NCBI GenBank assembly: GCA_021162905.1
Contig: JAGGXT010000271.1
Location: 1-7,429, forward strand
Source: Candidatus Odinarchaeota archaeon
GTDB lineage: Archaea > Asgardarchaeota > JAGGXT01
Direction of reading: 5' to 3'
Length of the DNA stretch: 7,429 nucleotides
In this document: piece by piece, positions 6,605 through 7,429 of the stretch
Numbering within the stretch: position 1 is the stretch's first letter
How the letters are laid out: every line of letters starts with the position of its first letter
Made by a program: the position numbers and the translations under genes
The notes under the pieces: model-generated
Database searches by the model: none
What the model saw: the letters and a program-made list of their open reading frames with translations, nothing else
Told to the model about the DNA's origin: nothing

Positions 6605-6688
6605 GATAAACTACTAACTTCTTTTTTAATTTTTTTATAAAAACACATTTTATTTTCTCACTTTGATTTCTGATTTTTTGATAAACTA
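6603..6688. repeat. Direct repeat TTGATAAACTA, two copies
   Basis: TTGATAAACTA occurs at 6603-6613 and again at 6678-6688, exact over 11 bases and 75 bases apart. The first copy touches the palindrome and the predicted start of the minus transcript. The second is about 50 bases before the plus-strand TATA-like box. It may be a shared regulator site; no regulator gene is in the window. Confidence 0.5.
6632..6643 (-). promoter_or_regulatory. Putative TATA box for the exported-protein gene
   Basis: TTTTTATAAAAA is a self-complementary TATA-like element. Read on the minus strand it predicts a transcription start near 6611 and a leader of about 44 bases containing the GAGGGA ribosome binding site. 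Its symmetry leaves direction open. Confidence 0.4.
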
Positions 6689-6737
6689 GCACGAAGCAGT
6701 ATATACAGTTTCTATATTTTGAAAAAATCTAAACATG

Positions 6738-6750
6738 ATATATTTTTAAG
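6738..6750 (+). promoter_or_regulatory. Putative TATA box for the divergent plus-strand gene
   Basis: ATATATTTTTAAG is a good archaeal box A. A start about 26 bases downstream falls near 6770, giving a leader of about 15 bases to the GTG at 6785 that just includes the GAAGGTG site. Confidence 0.5.
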
Positions 6751-6771
6751 GGAAACTGAGTATTCTTAATT

Positions 6772-6778
6772 GAAGGTG
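6772..6778 (+). promoter_or_regulatory. Ribosome binding site GAAGGTG deciding the GTG start
   Basis: GAAGGTG lies 6 bases before GTG 6785-6787. In-frame TTG (6770) and GTG (6776) also exist after a TAA at 6767. They have no such site upstream, so the GTG at 6785 is preferred unless the gene is leaderless. Confidence 0.55.
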
Positions 6779-6784
6779 TTTGGT

Positions 6785-7429
6785 GTGAAATACGTTCTCC
6801 CTCAAGAAAGGATCTGCAAAAAAATGGAGAAAAAGGATGGTAAATTTATTTGGGAGCCAATAATCTTACTGAAATACAAAGCCAGTAAGGAGAAAACTGT
6901 TATCTTTGATGCCTTTCTTCCTGATTTACAAAAACAAGAAAGTATGATTCCATTTGCCAGATTGTTATTAGCTAGAGACGCTACAAGATTTAAAATCCCA
7001 CATGATTGCCCTTTTGAAGCCTATAAATTAACTCACAAAACAGATGTTAACAAACTAGTTAGAGATCTCTATGCTGCAAGGGAAAGAGTAACTACAATTT
7101 TAGAGTCTGAAAAAAAGAAGTTTGAGGATTCGCTCCAAGAGGATTTTAATGTTTTAGTTGAGTGGGAAAAGTTTAGATTCCTTTTAATTCCACCACAGAG
7201 AAGTACCTTCGGACGCGTCTTTTCAGCGGGTAAAGAGATTAAGAATATTGAAATATTCATCGTAAAAGATATTTTAGAGGTTGGGTTAGGTATTTTGCCA
7301 AATAGCTTAATAGATGTAATTGAATATGAATATGCCTATTATCCCCTTTTCATCACTAAGGATTTAACGGTTTATGAAGTGGCCTATAAGAAAGACCCAT
7401 CAAATAGTTATTCAACAATAATACAGAAC
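6785..7429 (+). CDS. Unknown cytoplasmic protein, 3' end cut by the window edge
   Basis: An uninterrupted frame of 215 codons runs from GTG 6785 to the last base with no stop, so the protein is longer than seen. I do not recognise the family. The visible part has no signal peptide or membrane segment. Residues 1-75 look like a mixed beta/alpha domain: FIWEPIILLKYK (21-32) and TVIFDAFLP (38-46) look like strands. Residues 85-120 are a highly charged helical stretch, possibly coiled coil, with EKKKFEDSLQED near its end. Residues 121-200 return to strand-rich sequence (RFLLIPPQR at 131-139, IEIFIV at 155-160). There are cysteines at 11 and 75 only, with no metal-binding spacing. A TATA-like box and GAAGGTG support expression. 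It is transcribed away from the exported-protein gene and may share regulatory sites with it. The Lys/Glu/Ile-rich codon use resembles that of the other genes, giving no sign of recent transfer. Confidence 0.8.
   Translation, partial: MKYVLPQERICKKMEKKDGKFIWEPIILLKYKASKEKTVIFDAFLPDLQKQESMIPFARLLLARDATRFKIPHDCPFEAYKLTHKTDVNKLVRDLYAARERVTTILESEKKKFEDSLQEDFNVLVEWEKFRFLLIPPQRSTFGRVFSAGKEIKNIEIFIVKDILEVGLGILPNSLIDVIEYEYAYYPLFITKDLTVYEVAYKKDPSNSYSTIIQN

Larger units (their letters stand above)
6568..6784. other. Divergent intergenic region
   Basis: This A+T-rich stretch of 217 bases separates the exported-protein gene (minus) from the unknown plus-strand gene. It holds a TATA-like element for each direction, a 15-base palindrome near the minus-strand start, and an 11-base sequence repeated directly 75 bases apart. 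No further open reading frame or RNA gene was seen. Confidence 0.7.

Noticed and set aside
6621..6637. T-rich run as a transcription terminator
   Set aside because: No plus-strand gene ends before it. On the minus strand it reads as A-rich promoter sequence, so it fits the TATA region better.
7069..7260. 63-codon minus-strand frame opposite the unknown right-edge gene
   Set aside because: The plus-strand frame is open for 215 codons with promoter and ribosome binding site; the minus frame has neither.
1..7429. CRISPR array, tRNA, rRNA, C/D-box RNA, insertion sequence
   Set aside because: No spaced repeats of CRISPR type, no tRNA-like arms with a CCA-end pattern, no paired C and D boxes at correct spacing outside genes, and no transposase or terminal inverted repeats were seen.

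Overview
The window looks like chromosomal DNA of an A+T-rich, probably hyperthermophilic archaeon of the Thermoproteota (Desulfurococcales-like by general feel; the genus cannot be fixed from this sequence). The grounds are archaeal-type TATA elements at the right distance from starts, ribosome binding sites of the AGGAGG/GGTGAT type, GTG and TTG starts, Ile/Lys-rich proteins, and an exported protein with several N-glycosylation sequons. No RNA gene, CRISPR array, insertion sequence or integrase was seen.

Layout. A five-gene block on the minus strand fills 22-5674. In transcription order it is oppB, oppC, oppD and oppF, the two permeases and two ATPases of an oligopeptide/dipeptide ABC importer, followed 16 to 28 bases later by a protein of the cation diffusion facilitator (CDF) fold. 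The junctions are a 14-base gap, a 1-base overlap, a 4-base overlap (TTGA) and the short gap, so one transcript is likely. The window has no substrate-binding protein gene. The gene upstream of oppB, also on the minus strand (5773-6567), encodes an exported, C-terminally anchored protein of 264 residues that is far too short to be a peptide-binding lipoprotein. A region of about 200 bases (6568-6784) separates it from a divergent plus-strand gene of unknown function, which runs off the right edge (from 6785).

How it fits together. OppB and OppC form the membrane channel, and OppD and OppF form the ATPase pair, each with an intact nucleotide-binding site and a four-cysteine C-terminal motif. 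The system needs a binding protein supplied from elsewhere, or by an unrecognised partner. OppC has about 118 extra C-terminal residues with about three predicted membrane segments, plus an enlarged outward-facing loop. The CDF-fold protein has lost nearly all metal ligands of the canonical transporter and may not transport metal at all.

The least ordinary parts are the degenerate CDF protein, the OppC extension, the unidentified exported protein with an EF-hand-like loop, the unidentified divergent gene, and three repeat structures in the two intergenic regions: a 10-base inverted repeat before oppB, and a 15-base palindrome and an 11-base direct repeat in the divergent region. I did not find convincing evidence of a wholly new system. 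The unusual points are extensions, losses and unknown neighbours around a known transporter.
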